Shown here piece after piece: positions 1 through 6,429 of a stretch of DNA of 20,732 nucleotides. Every line of letters begins with the position of its first letter. Position 1 is the first letter of the stretch. Origin of the DNA: Rickettsiales bacterium (lineage in GTDB: Bacteria; Pseudomonadota; Alphaproteobacteria; Rickettsiales; UBA8987); contig JANQHP010000032.1 of the NCBI GenBank assembly GCA_028282625.1, positions 1 through 20,732 of the forward strand. Reading direction: 5' to 3'. Position numbers and translations under genes: made by a program. The notes under the pieces were generated by a model. The model saw nothing but the letters and a program-made list of their open reading frames with translations. It ran no database searches and was not told the origin of the DNA.

Positions 1-235
1 CCTCTTTGGGCAGCAGCTTGAGCCCATCGGCCAGCGGCTGCAGCAGCCCCAGCGGTCCTGTGACATTTGGCCCACGACGCAGCTGCATCGCGGCAATCAC
101 TTTACGTTCGGCTAGAGTCAAATAAGCCACCGCAAGCAGCAGCGGCACGGCAATCAGCAAAATATGGCCTAGCATCCAGGCGCCGGGCACCACATATGCC
201 TGCGCAAAGGGAGATGCTAACCATGCCTCAATCAT
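1..235 (-). CDS. nuoH: NADH-quinone oxidoreductase subunit H, N-terminal part (runs off left edge)
   Basis: Membrane subunit of respiratory complex I, located at the junction of the quinone site and the proton-pumping arm. The 78 visible residues start at an ATG (235). They contain the first transmembrane helix (about residues 23-40) and then the family signature: the AERKVIAAMQLRRGPN segment followed by GPLGLLQPLADGLKLLPKE. This form is close to alphaproteobacterial and mitochondrial ND1. Full NuoH is about 330-345 residues, so about three quarters lie beyond position 1. The upstream neighbour is a sensor kinase and not nuoG, which usually precedes nuoH, so the nuo cluster appears split here. 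No clear Shine-Dalgarno sequence is seen. Identity is secure; the length is unknown. Confidence 0.93.
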   Translation of the reverse strand, partial: MIEAWLASPFAQAYVVPGAWMLGHILLIAVPLLLAVAYLTLAERKVIAAMQLRRGPNVTGPLGLLQPLADGLKLLPKE

Positions 236-259
236 ACGACAACACACTCAATCATGCGG

Positions 260-279
260 ATAAGTATCATGATCCTTAT
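260..279. repeat. Imperfect 20-bp palindrome upstream of nuoH
   Basis: ATAAGTATCATGATCCTTAT equals its own reverse complement except for one mismatched pair. It lies about 25 bases upstream of the nuoH start in the short gap after the sensor kinase. It could be a protein-binding site or a small transcript hairpin; nothing in the sequence decides between these. Confidence 0.4.
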
Positions 280-335
280 ACTATCTCGTCACAAAAAAAC
301 AAGAAAACAATGGTCGCCACCTGGGGGGTCTTACC

Positions 336-352
336 TTAGACACTCTGTCTAA
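336..352. repeat. Small hairpin over the stop codon of the sensor kinase
   Basis: TTAGACA and TGTCTAA form a perfect 7-bp stem with a 3-base loop, overlapping the kinase stop codon (349-351). On the minus strand a T-rich stretch (about 291-310) lies some 25 bases further on, too far for a textbook intrinsic terminator. It may mark the 3' end of the kinase transcript. Confidence 0.3.
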
Positions 353-2406
353 CCTGTAGCCGAGATATCCCGCACATGATCCTGAACACTCGCACTCTTC
401 ACCGCTTGTACCGTCACGGACGCTGCAGGCGTCGCTTGCTTCTTTTCGTGCGTCGGCTGGGTGGATTCATGCAAAACCTGTTTAGCGGGTAAGGTTATCG
501 TAAATATACATCCTTTTCCTTTGTTGTTTTTGGCTTGCACGCTACCACCATGTGCTTGAATAATCCGCCGTGAAATCGCAAGCCCAAGCCCTGTTCCCCC
601 GGCACCGGTTTTGGTCATACTACTTTGTTGGAACTTATCAAACACCACCTCAAGTTCTTGTTCTGGAATACCGCATCCCTCATCTTTAACACTCAGATAC
701 ACCATACCCTCACCGGAATCTGTCACATGGTCCATCTGATCCCCAAACGAAAGGGTAATCGTTCCGCCTTCTGGGCTAAACTTAATCGCATTGCCTAGTA
801 TATTGGAAACCACCTGCGTCACCTGATCCACGTCAAAATAAAAACCCGTGAAAAATTCTGGCTCTTTGATATGCAATTTCAGCGACTTTTCCTCCAGCAA
901 GGAAGACATCTCCATCGCGATCTTCCCAACAATAATCGAGAGGTTGGAGTAGCGAAGATCCAGCACCACATCCCGCATTTCCAGTTTTGACATATCAAGC
1001 AGATTGTTGATTAATTTGAGCAAACGCGAACCACTCTCATGAATCATATGAAAATAATCATGTTCTTTCGTTTTCTTATGCTCATCCGATGTTTGGTACC
1101 GCATTCCTATTTCAGAAAAACTTAAGATCGCATGCATCGGGGTCCGCAGCTCATGGCTCATATTCGCAATGAACTCATCTTTATGCGCGTTGGCTTGCTC
1201 GGCCATATCTTTGGCCTTCCTCAAATCCTCTGTACGATGCTCCACCATTTCCTGAAGTTGTGCCTGATTATATTCCATCATTTCACGCTCTTTTCGTTCC
1301 TGCGTCACGTCACGCTGTGTTGAAGTGAAGTGGGTCACAACACCTTCATCGTTATGAATAGGCATCACGTTAATTTCATTCCAATAGGGTGTTTTATCTT
1401 TAGCATAACAAAGCAGCGTATCCTGATAATGCTCGCCTTTTTGCATCGCCTTCCAAAGCCGTGCAATCGACTTCTTGCTGGTATTTTTACCCTGAATCAT
1501 TTGCGGCGTTTTGCCCAAAAGCTCTTCTTTCTCATAGCCTGAAATTTGGGTAAGCGCTTTGTTCACGTAAGAAATCTTAGGACCATTTTGCAGGCTCGCA
1601 TCGGTAATCATCACCATCTCATAAGCATTCTCCACCACAGAAGCCAACCGTTTGACCTCTTCCTCTGAGGCAATACGCTCACTGATATCACGCAGCACAC
1701 AGACCACCCTGCCATCGTCGATCAGGCTAAGCGAAGTTTCCAAGGGGAAAGGGTCGGTGCACTGATACTGGCCCCATAGCACCCCATGCCATTTACGCTC
1801 ATTACGCAGGGTGGGCATCACACGATCCACAAATGCCTGCTGCGACTCTTTGTTTAAAAGCATGGAGAAGGTTTTACCCTCCAACTGACCGCAGTCGGCC
1901 GTACAAAAAATATGCGCAAAAGCCGGATTGATATAATTCATGCAATAGGCCTTATCCAAAATACTGATCCCATCCATGGAACTTTGCATGGCTTGAACAT
2001 GGACTTCACTTTGCTTTCTTAAGCGAAATTGCGTGACAAAAGCTGCCACACGATTGCGCACCACCACCTTCTTAAGCGGCTTGGTCATATAATCTGCCGC
2101 ACCAACGGCGTAGCCTTTATCAATATTTTCCTGCTCGGTACAACTATCGGTTACAAATAAAATAGGCGTATAGGTACCAAAGCGTAGCGCACGAATGTGG
2201 CTGGCTGTTTCAAACCCATCCATGCCGGGCATTTTAACATCCAGCAGAATCAAGGCATATTCACGCTGTTCTACATATTGCAGCGCTTCTCTTCCAGAAT
2301 AGGCCACATCAATTTTGATGCCCTCTTGCTGGACCATTTCTTCTAATAATAACGCGTTAGGCTGCCGGTCATCGACAATTAGAATATCACAATGCTGATG
2401 CTCCAT
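349..2406 (-). CDS. Sensor histidine kinase with receiver, two PAS, HisKA and HATPase domains
   Basis: Two-component signalling protein of 685 residues without an obvious membrane segment, so probably cytoplasmic. The domains in order are as follows. A receiver domain spans about 5-125, with the acidic pair D12/D13, phospho-acceptor D56 in LLDVKMPGMDG, T86 and K109. PAS 1 spans about 135-245. PAS 2 spans about 255-370 and is LOV-like in sequence. A coiled coil lies at about 370-408. HisKA carries H418 in the MSHELRTP H-box. HATPase_c has the N-box NILGNAIKFSPEGG (about 535-548), G1 DEGCGIP (575-581) and G2 GTGLGLA (604-610). A low-complexity tail follows from about 645. The receiver precedes the kinase, the reverse of common hybrid kinases, so another kinase may feed into it. 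No partner response regulator is in the window. The ATG at 2406 is immediately followed by the receiver domain. The ligand is unknown. Confidence 0.92.
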   Translation of the reverse strand: MEHQHCDILIVDDRQPNALLLEEMVQQEGIKIDVAYSGREALQYVEQREYALILLDVKMPGMDGFETASHIRALRFGTYTPILFVTDSCTEQENIDKGYAVGAADYMTKPLKKVVVRNRVAAFVTQFRLRKQSEVHVQAMQSSMDGISILDKAYCMNYINPAFAHIFCTADCGQLEGKTFSMLLNKESQQAFVDRVMPTLRNERKWHGVLWGQYQCTDPFPLETSLSLIDDGRVVCVLRDISERIASEEEVKRLASVVENAYEMVMITDASLQNGPKISYVNKALTQISGYEKEELLGKTPQMIQGKNTSKKSIARLWKAMQKGEHYQDTLLCYAKDKTPYWNEINVMPIHNDEGVVTHFTSTQRDVTQERKEREMMEYNQAQLQEMVEHRTEDLRKAKDMAEQANAHKDEFIANMSHELRTPMHAILSFSEIGMRYQTSDEHKKTKEHDYFHMIHESGSRLLKLINNLLDMSKLEMRDVVLDLRYSNLSIIVGKIAMEMSSLLEEKSLKLHIKEPEFFTGFYFDVDQVTQVVSNILGNAIKFSPEGGTITLSFGDQMDHVTDSGEGMVYLSVKDEGCGIPEQELEVVFDKFQQSSMTKTGAGGTGLGLAISRRIIQAHGGSVQAKNNKGKGCIFTITLPAKQVLHESTQPTHEKKQATPAASVTVQAVKSASVQDHVRDISATG

Positions 2407-2452
2407 AAATCAAACCCACACAAATATTCCACACAACTGGCACTGTTTTTTG

Positions 2453-2481
2453 ATTATGCACTGGAAGAAGCCACATTACAA
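2453..2481 (-). promoter_or_regulatory. Candidate promoter of the sensor kinase gene
   Basis: Read on the minus strand: TTGTAA (2476-2481), a 17-base spacer, then CATAAT (2453-2458), about 46 bases upstream of the kinase ATG. The match to sigma-70 hexamers and the spacing are reasonable, but the assignment is by eye only. Confidence 0.35.
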
Positions 2482-2587
2482 CTATTAAGTGCATATGGCA
2501 ACATTAATAAACCATAAGGCGACCTACGCGGCACAACACCCCATGGCGCACCTCCCATACTCATAAAAAGCCATGCCGCTTTTAGGC

Positions 2588-2616
2588 TTGCTTGGCGGTC
2601 ATCTCTAAAGTATAAG
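2588..2616 (+). promoter_or_regulatory. Candidate promoter of tRNA-Lys
   Basis: TTGCTT (2588-2593), a 17-base spacer and TATAAG (2611-2616) lie about 21 bases upstream of the mature tRNA 5' end. The -35 element is weak. Position and spacing fit a stable-RNA promoter. Confidence 0.4.
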
Positions 2617-2637
2617 ATGGGCCGTTTTTCTTCATGT

Positions 2638-2713
2638 GGGCCCGTAGCTCAGTTGGTAGAGCAACTGACTTTTAATCAGTGGGTCACAGGTTCGAATCCT
2701 GTCGGGCTCACCA
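2638..2713 (+). tRNA. tRNA-Lys (anticodon TTT)
   Basis: A complete 76-nt cloverleaf including an encoded CCA. The acceptor strands GGGCCCG and CGGGCTC pair with one G-U. The D arm is TAGCTC...GAGC. The anticodon stem ACTGA/TCAGT encloses CTTTTAA with anticodon TTT. The T arm is ACAGG-TTCGAAT-CCTGT, followed by discriminator A and CCA. The gene stands alone. Its 3' end is followed directly by a strong hairpin and then by a toxin-antitoxin pair. No second copy of the tRNA 3' end is visible, so there is no evidence for an integration site. Confidence 0.98.
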
Positions 2714-2753
2714 TTTGTTTTATCTATGCCTCTTGGGCGATAGATCAAACAAA
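2714..2753 (+). terminator. Long hairpin directly after tRNA-Lys, possible 3' end structure
   Basis: Immediately after the CCA, TTTGTTT and ATCTAT (2714-2727) pair with ATAGAT and AAACAAA (2740-2753), extended by GCC/GGC around a short loop, with one mismatch and one bulge. No U-run follows on the plus strand, so it may act as a processing or bidirectional structure and not as a classical intrinsic terminator. Confidence 0.4.
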
Positions 2754-2829
2754 ATGATGACACCCTGACTTTAAGGATGCGCGCCTTGTTCGACCATTTG
2801 ATACAATCAAATTGGAGCATGTACGTCAT

Positions 2830-2858
2830 TTGCAAAAGTGAGTCAAAAGTGGTACACT
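2830..2858 (+). promoter_or_regulatory. Promoter of the toxin-antitoxin operon
   Basis: TTGCAA (2830-2835), exactly 17 bases, then TACACT (2853-2858), 26 bases before the antitoxin ATG. A good Shine-Dalgarno AAGGAG (2873-2878) follows at 6-base spacing. The -10 box lies inside the inverted repeat described separately, which is the usual arrangement for an autorepressed antitoxin. Confidence 0.6.
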
Positions 2859-2860
2859 TT
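2834..2860. promoter_or_regulatory. Operator-like repeats for the antitoxin
   Basis: AAAGTG (2846-2851), 3 bases, CACTTT (2855-2860) is a perfect inverted repeat covering the -10 element. A further direct copy of AAAAGTG sits at 2834-2840, 11 bases from the one at 2845-2851. About one helical turn between half-sites suits cooperative binding by ribbon-helix-helix dimers. Operator function is inferred from position and symmetry. Confidence 0.5.
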
Positions 2861-2884
2861 GCCATGAAGCCTAAGGAGTAAAAC

Positions 2885-3109
2885 ATGCCAACAGAATTAC
2901 CTAGAGTACAAGTCACATTGGATAGTGATACAAACGGGTTGCTAACCCTGCTTGCAGAAAAATATGACAAATCCGTTTCGGCAACTGCGGCGGATCTCAT
3001 ACGCAAAGCGCTGGAGCTAAACGAAGATGCCTACCTTGCTGATATAAGCAATCAACGCATGAGTAAAGACAACGGCAAACGCTTCTCACATGAGGAAGCC
3101 TGGCGCTAA
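2885..3109 (+). CDS. Ribbon-helix-helix antitoxin of a RelE-type toxin-antitoxin pair
   Basis: A 74-residue protein. The N-terminal strand PRVQVTLD (6-13) and two helices to about residue 45, with the loop KSVSATAADLIRKAL, form a CopG/MetJ-type ribbon-helix-helix DNA-binding fold. The C-terminal 25-30 residues are charged and probably wrap around the toxin. In such systems the antitoxin neutralises the toxin and represses the operon. The gene is preceded by a strong ribosome binding site, promoter and operator repeats, and the toxin follows after 22 bases. The exact subfamily is not recognised. The fold and the pairing are well supported. Confidence 0.82.
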   Translation: MPTELPRVQVTLDSDTNGLLTLLAEKYDKSVSATAADLIRKALELNEDAYLADISNQRMSKDNGKRFSHEEAWR

Positions 3110-3131
3110 TATATCCGGCATTCAACCCTTG

Positions 3132-3395
3132 ATGTCCTATACCATCACATATACCGAGAAGGTGGTGAAGAAAGACATTCCCTCTTTATCCTCTTCTGCC
3201 AAAAAGCTGATCAAACGTGCGATTGAAGACCGCCTGATAGCTGACCCCATTTCATACGGAAAGCCTTTACGTTACGGACTTTATGGCCAACGCAGACTAA
3301 GAGTTGGTGATTACAGAGTCATTTATACTATTGATTCGAAAAACAAAATTGTAACGATTGACACAATCGGCCACAGAAGCAAGGTGTATGGTTAA
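3132..3395 (+). CDS. RelE/ParE-superfamily toxin
   Basis: An 87-residue basic protein with the compact RelE fold. It begins MSYTITYTEK, has a helical hairpin rich in Lys (about 14-36), then the motif LRVGDYRVIYTI (56-67) and the C-terminal IGHRSKVYG. Conserved Arg in the strand, H81/R82 and Y86 lie where RelE mRNA interferases have catalytic residues. The likely action is ribosome-dependent mRNA cleavage; ParE-like gyrase inhibition cannot be excluded. The reading frame is open upstream to an ATG at 3090 inside the antitoxin gene. The ATG at 3132 is chosen because the family begins at this strand. No ribosome binding site precedes it, suggesting translational coupling to the antitoxin. Confidence 0.85.
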   Translation: MSYTITYTEKVVKKDIPSLSSSAKKLIKRAIEDRLIADPISYGKPLRYGLYGQRRLRVGDYRVIYTIDSKNKIVTIDTIGHRSKVYG

Positions 3396-3464
3396 CCTAA
3401 AACTTATTTCTTACTATAAATCGTCTAATGACAGCCTTCTGCCTTGCCTGGCTCACCATCTCCA

Positions 3465-3492
3465 TTGCATCACTAGGACAGTCTGTTAAAAT
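3465..3492 (+). promoter_or_regulatory. Candidate promoter of the PRMT-like gene
   Basis: TTGCAT (3465-3470), 16 bases, TAAAAT (3487-3492), about 31 bases upstream of the ATG. It would start a transcript covering the methyltransferase and probably the two following plus-strand genes. Visual match only. Confidence 0.35.
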
Positions 3493-3523
3493 CAAAACTT
3501 ATCCAAAGTGATGTATTGAAAAG

Positions 3524-4552
3524 ATGGAAAAAGAAGAAGCAATCAATTCAGGATACGCTGCGTTGCTAAAAAGCCAGTTTCAGGATGCCAAAACATTCTT
3601 TGAAGCAGCATTGAAACACGACCCCAAAGATACCAAAGCACTGCAAGGGCTCAGCAGTGTCTATCGCTCTATTATACCGCAATGGCATTTCGTGATGCTG
3701 GGTGATGCTGAACGCAATAGTGCCTTTGATATCGCCATTCAATCTGCAGTCAATCAGGATAGTGTGGTCCTGGATATTGGTAGCGGCACAGGACTGCTGG
3801 CCATGATGGCCGTAAGAGCAGGGGCAAAGCATGTCTATAGTTGCGAAGTGGTGCCTGAAATCGCTGCCATGGCAAAACAAATTGTGGCAGAAAATAATTT
3901 ACAAGACCGCATCACCATTATCCCTAAAATATCACATGATGTGACAGTAGGTAGTGATGGTGATATGCCAGAACGCGCCGATATACTCATCACAGAAACA
4001 GTGGATTGTGCTTTGGTAGGGGAAGGCATTATTCCCACGATTCATCATGCCAAGTCTGAATTGTTAAAGGCGAATGCACGCTTAATTCCGCAAGGCGCAA
4101 AATTATATGCCGCACTGATCGAAAGTGAAGAAGTGCACCGTCTAAACTATGTTGCTTCTTCGAACGTCACACGTGATTTTAACCTTCAATCCTTTAATCA
4201 TTTTTCTCCCTTAAATTACATCCCTTTGAAATTGCGCCACTACAAATATCGCTTTTTGTGCCGCCCATTTGAGCTGCTGCATTTCAATTTTAACGGCAAT
4301 AATGTCATAAAACCCAAAAAAGCCACCATACCAATCGATATTCGCCAAGATGGAAAATGTCACGCTGTTGTCTTCTGGTGGGATATGCAGCTCTCTGAAA
4401 CCATCAACATCTCTAACACGATTGACAACACAACAACCCACTGGGACCAAGCAGTCCACTGCTTTAAAAAACCCAAAAGCTTTACACATGGAGACTCTGT
4501 GACACTACATGCATCCTACCTGGACACAATGATAGATTTTACGATCGCATAG
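3524..4552 (+). CDS. TPR-containing PRMT9/PRMT7-like protein arginine N-methyltransferase
   Basis: A 342-residue S-adenosylmethionine-dependent methyltransferase. Residues 5-48 form a TPR-like helix pair (YAALLKSQFQDAKTFFEAAL, then a second helix). Residues 54-66, WHFVMLGDAERNS, match the helix that precedes the PRMT core. Motif I is VVLDIGSGTG (81-90), with acidic E108 for the ribose. The double-E loop is intact: E158 and E167 in TETVDCALVGEGI, very like human PRMT9. The THW loop TTHWDQAVH (304-312) sits in the C-terminal beta barrel. The THW loop and double-E loop together separate true PRMTs from ribosomal-protein and small-molecule methyltransferases. Human PRMT7 and PRMT9 carry two PRMT modules; this protein has one. 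No signal peptide is present. The substrate is unknown: a bacterial protein, or a host protein if it is secreted. Confidence 0.85.
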   Translation: MEKEEAINSGYAALLKSQFQDAKTFFEAALKHDPKDTKALQGLSSVYRSIIPQWHFVMLGDAERNSAFDIAIQSAVNQDSVVLDIGSGTGLLAMMAVRAGAKHVYSCEVVPEIAAMAKQIVAENNLQDRITIIPKISHDVTVGSDGDMPERADILITETVDCALVGEGIIPTIHHAKSELLKANARLIPQGAKLYAALIESEEVHRLNYVASSNVTRDFNLQSFNHFSPLNYIPLKLRHYKYRFLCRPFELLHFNFNGNNVIKPKKATIPIDIRQDGKCHAVVFWWDMQLSETINISNTIDNTTTHWDQAVHCFKKPKSFTHGDSVTLHASYLDTMIDFTIA

Positions 4553-4591
4553 TAGTATGTAATAAACATGTAATATGTTGATGTAAGGGCA

Positions 4592-5299
4592 ATGCAGAAA
4601 AAATTTACCACATTTGTACAGCACCCACTTTTCATTGTGTTTAACACATTTCTTGCCTTTGGGCTGGCGGTGTTATTTGAATGGGCACAGGACTATGTTG
4701 GATTTGTTGAAATATTCATGGGGATGGGCTTTGTCCTTTTTATTGTCATCTTTGGTGTGGTGATCACCACATTGTTGAACAAAATAAAACATGAAGAGGA
4801 ATTTAGCGACAAGCTAACAGACCTTAAAAACGTCATCCTCACCAGCAACATGACATGGCTGGTCAGTGAGAAATATGTCTCCGTATTAGAAAGAGAATCT
4901 CAAAAAACCTGGGTTTTTACTACCTCAAGCCGTTTTATGAACGACCTTGACCCTGAAGGTGAAATTTACGAAACGGTAAAAGCCAACCTCGCCCAGGGAA
5001 AGTCCTACATCTATTTTCTTGCGAAGAACCCTGAATCCATCAAGCTAGTGAATGATTTTTGCCATACGCATTCTTTTGAAGAAGGGCAGGTGTTATTTTA
5101 TCTGGTGCCTCCTGCCGAATTTCTTTTTTATACCGAAATAGCTATCTATAATGTTGATGAAAAATATCAACGCGCCATTGAATGGCTGCCAGTAGAAAAA
5201 CTGCAATATTACATTGAGATGGATCCTGCCCACACGGACCGTGTATTGACCATTGGCCACGTCTATCTGAACGAATATAAACCCCACAAATCATCATAG
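4592..5299 (+). CDS. Unrecognised protein with two N-terminal membrane helices
   Basis: A 235-residue protein, family not recognised. Two hydrophobic helices (about 12-29 and 40-62) form a hairpin. Next comes a charged segment (about 63-80) and a soluble domain of about 150 residues containing TWVFTTSSRFMND, a helix, then SYIYFLAKN and a later VLFYLVP strand. The alternation of strands and helices suggests an alpha/beta domain, most likely cytoplasmic. It faintly recalls half of a phospholipase-D-type fold but has no HKD motif, so no function is assigned. It follows the PRMT-like gene by 39 bases and precedes the pterin dehydratase by 51, so co-transcription is likely. Confidence 0.7.
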   Translation: MQKKFTTFVQHPLFIVFNTFLAFGLAVLFEWAQDYVGFVEIFMGMGFVLFIVIFGVVITTLLNKIKHEEEFSDKLTDLKNVILTSNMTWLVSEKYVSVLERESQKTWVFTTSSRFMNDLDPEGEIYETVKANLAQGKSYIYFLAKNPESIKLVNDFCHTHSFEEGQVLFYLVPPAEFLFYTEIAIYNVDEKYQRAIEWLPVEKLQYYIEMDPAHTDRVLTIGHVYLNEYKPHKSS

Positions 5300-5350
5300 A
5301 AAAAAGATCAAAAAAACCGATAGGTCTATTTTTTACAGAGGAGGCAAGGT

Positions 5351-5638
5351 TTGAATACAGCAGAGATAAAACAAGCTCTTGAAAAAACCAAAGGTTGGGA
5401 GATTGATAACGGTAGACTCTGCAAGCACTTCCAATTTAAAAATTTTGTGGAAGCATTTTCCTTCATGTCGCTATGTGCCATTGTCGCAGAAAAACAGAAC
5501 CATCATCCAGAATGGAAGAATATTTACAGCAATGTGTGGGTAGAGCTTACAACACACGATGAAGGCAATATCGTGACCGATAAGGACATAAGGCTAGCAG
5601 AAGCCTTCGATGCCATAAGCCATAAGTTTGAGGCTTAA
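5351..5638 (+). CDS. phhB: 4a-hydroxytetrahydrobiopterin dehydratase (pterin-4a-carbinolamine dehydratase)
   Basis: A 95-residue enzyme that dehydrates 4a-hydroxytetrahydropterin and so recycles the cofactor of aromatic amino acid hydroxylases. The active-site signature is complete: EKQNHHPEW (about 47-55), Y/W residues at family spacing, TTHDEGNIVTDKD and a C-terminal helix. Length matches the family (95-115). The start is TTG at 5351, supported by an excellent Shine-Dalgarno AGAGGAGG (about 5337-5344); no ATG is available near it. No phenylalanine hydroxylase gene is in the window. The 3' end converges on the Coq4-like gene. Confidence 0.93.
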   Translation: MNTAEIKQALEKTKGWEIDNGRLCKHFQFKNFVEAFSFMSLCAIVAEKQNHHPEWKNIYSNVWVELTTHDEGNIVTDKDIRLAEAFDAISHKFEA

Positions 5639-5668
5639 AAAAGGCTTGGATAGCAGCGCCTAATCCAA
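5635..5668 (-). terminator. Intrinsic terminator of the Coq4-like gene
   Basis: On the minus strand TTGGAT (5663-5668) pairs with ATCCAA (5646-5651), followed after three bases by a run of six T. An alternative stem AGGC/GCCT uses the same T-run. It sits between convergent genes and overlaps the stop codon of the minus-strand gene. Confidence 0.45.
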
Positions 5669-6235
5669 TAAGCGCTGTGAATCCATTGAGTCCGGGTAAA
5701 GCTTTTTCTCTATGCTATAGAAATGCTGGAGAATATCAGTATCAATCCCCAAATCTTCTCTTACATCTTTCAGCTTACGGTTCTTGATTTTATCAAAATG
5801 AATGTTATGCAAAGGCGTAATGGACATATGATGCCCCGCAATCACAGCCATCTCAAACACCTCCACCTCTTCTCGACTAAAATTGTAATATTTTGGGTAC
5901 ACATAATCACACAAAATATTGAATATAAACTTTTCAAAATGGCTTAGGTCACGGGTACTTCCCATCGTAAAACCCACCACAAAAGCTTCATCTTTTAAGC
6001 ACAAGCCTCTGCCTAGAAGGCAATGTACATAATCATGCTCATCAAGGCCAATCGCGCCGTCCATCGCCAACGGCGATTTAGGATTTTCAAACAGCCAGAT
6101 TAAAAAGGGACTTTTGGACTTATACCCTTCAAGATGAGATTTCAAACCCTGAAATGCCTCTTCCAGCGTAATATCATCCTTGCTTACAGGCACATGCCAT
6201 GTTCGGTAGTCTTTTCTTTTTTTTGTCAGTGTCAT
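5660..6235 (-). CDS. Coq4-like protein (putative ubiquinone biosynthesis)
   Basis: A 191-residue protein containing H67-D-Y-V-H71, eleven residues, E83. This is exactly the HDxxHx11E metal-binding signature of Coq4, the ubiquinone-biosynthesis protein that organises and, in recent work on the human protein, acts on the ring C1 position. The C-terminal KLKDVREDLGID (about 153-164) also resembles the conserved VRxxLGI end of Coq4. It is slightly shorter than typical Coq4 (about 220-260). No signal peptide or clear membrane helix is present, as expected for a peripheral protein. The overall identity to Coq4 outside these motifs looks low, so a divergent family member with another role is possible. 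The ATG at 6235 lacks a clear ribosome binding site. Confidence 0.6.
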   Translation of the reverse strand: MTLTKKRKDYRTWHVPVSKDDITLEEAFQGLKSHLEGYKSKSPFLIWLFENPKSPLAMDGAIGLDEHDYVHCLLGRGLCLKDEAFVVGFTMGSTRDLSHFEKFIFNILCDYVYPKYYNFSREEVEVFEMAVIAGHHMSITPLHNIHFDKIKNRKLKDVREDLGIDTDILQHFYSIEKKLYPDSMDSQRLLD

Positions 6236-6273
6236 TGCGTGTATTCTTTTAAGTATCTTGTTAACTTAGCTGC

Positions 6274-6302
6274 ATTTTAATAAACAGCACACAGGATGTC
6301 TA
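6274..6302 (-). promoter_or_regulatory. Candidate promoter of the Coq4-like gene
   Basis: On the minus strand TAGACA (6297-6302), exactly 17 bases, then TAAAAT (6274-6279), 38 bases before the ATG. Both hexamers match the sigma-70 consensus at five of six positions. It lies in the 194-base gap (6236-6429) that separates this gene from the secretion cluster; nothing else was recognised in that gap. Confidence 0.5.
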
Positions 6303-6429
6303 CTGCGTTTCATACCATAGAGCACCATGACAATCCACGCCATTGGCCATAGAAGCACCATCTATGACTAACACCCAAATATAAGATCCCTATACAAGCT
6401 TCATTCTCCCATGCCCTTCATGGCATCAT

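Noticed and set aside
67..339. A 90-codon plus-strand open frame opposite nuoH
   Set aside because: It is the antisense of nuoH and an intergenic gap; low-complexity sequence without motifs.
2566..2583. AAAAGC-CATGCC-GCTTTT hairpin upstream of tRNA-Lys
   Set aside because: A short 6-bp stem with no gene ending nearby that it would serve; too weak to call a terminator.
2632..3006. A 124-codon minus-strand open frame across the tRNA and antitoxin gene
   Set aside because: Its end is the well-known antisense translation of a tRNA (the RIRTCDPLI type peptide), and the rest is opposite a convincing antitoxin gene.
2638..3395. Integrated mobile element at tRNA-Lys
   Set aside because: No integrase, no repeated tRNA 3' end and no transposase could be found in the window.
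5300..5333. A-rich then T-rich stretch between the membrane protein and the pterin dehydratase as a terminator
   Set aside because: The possible stem is interrupted and AT-only, and the genes are close enough to be co-transcribed.
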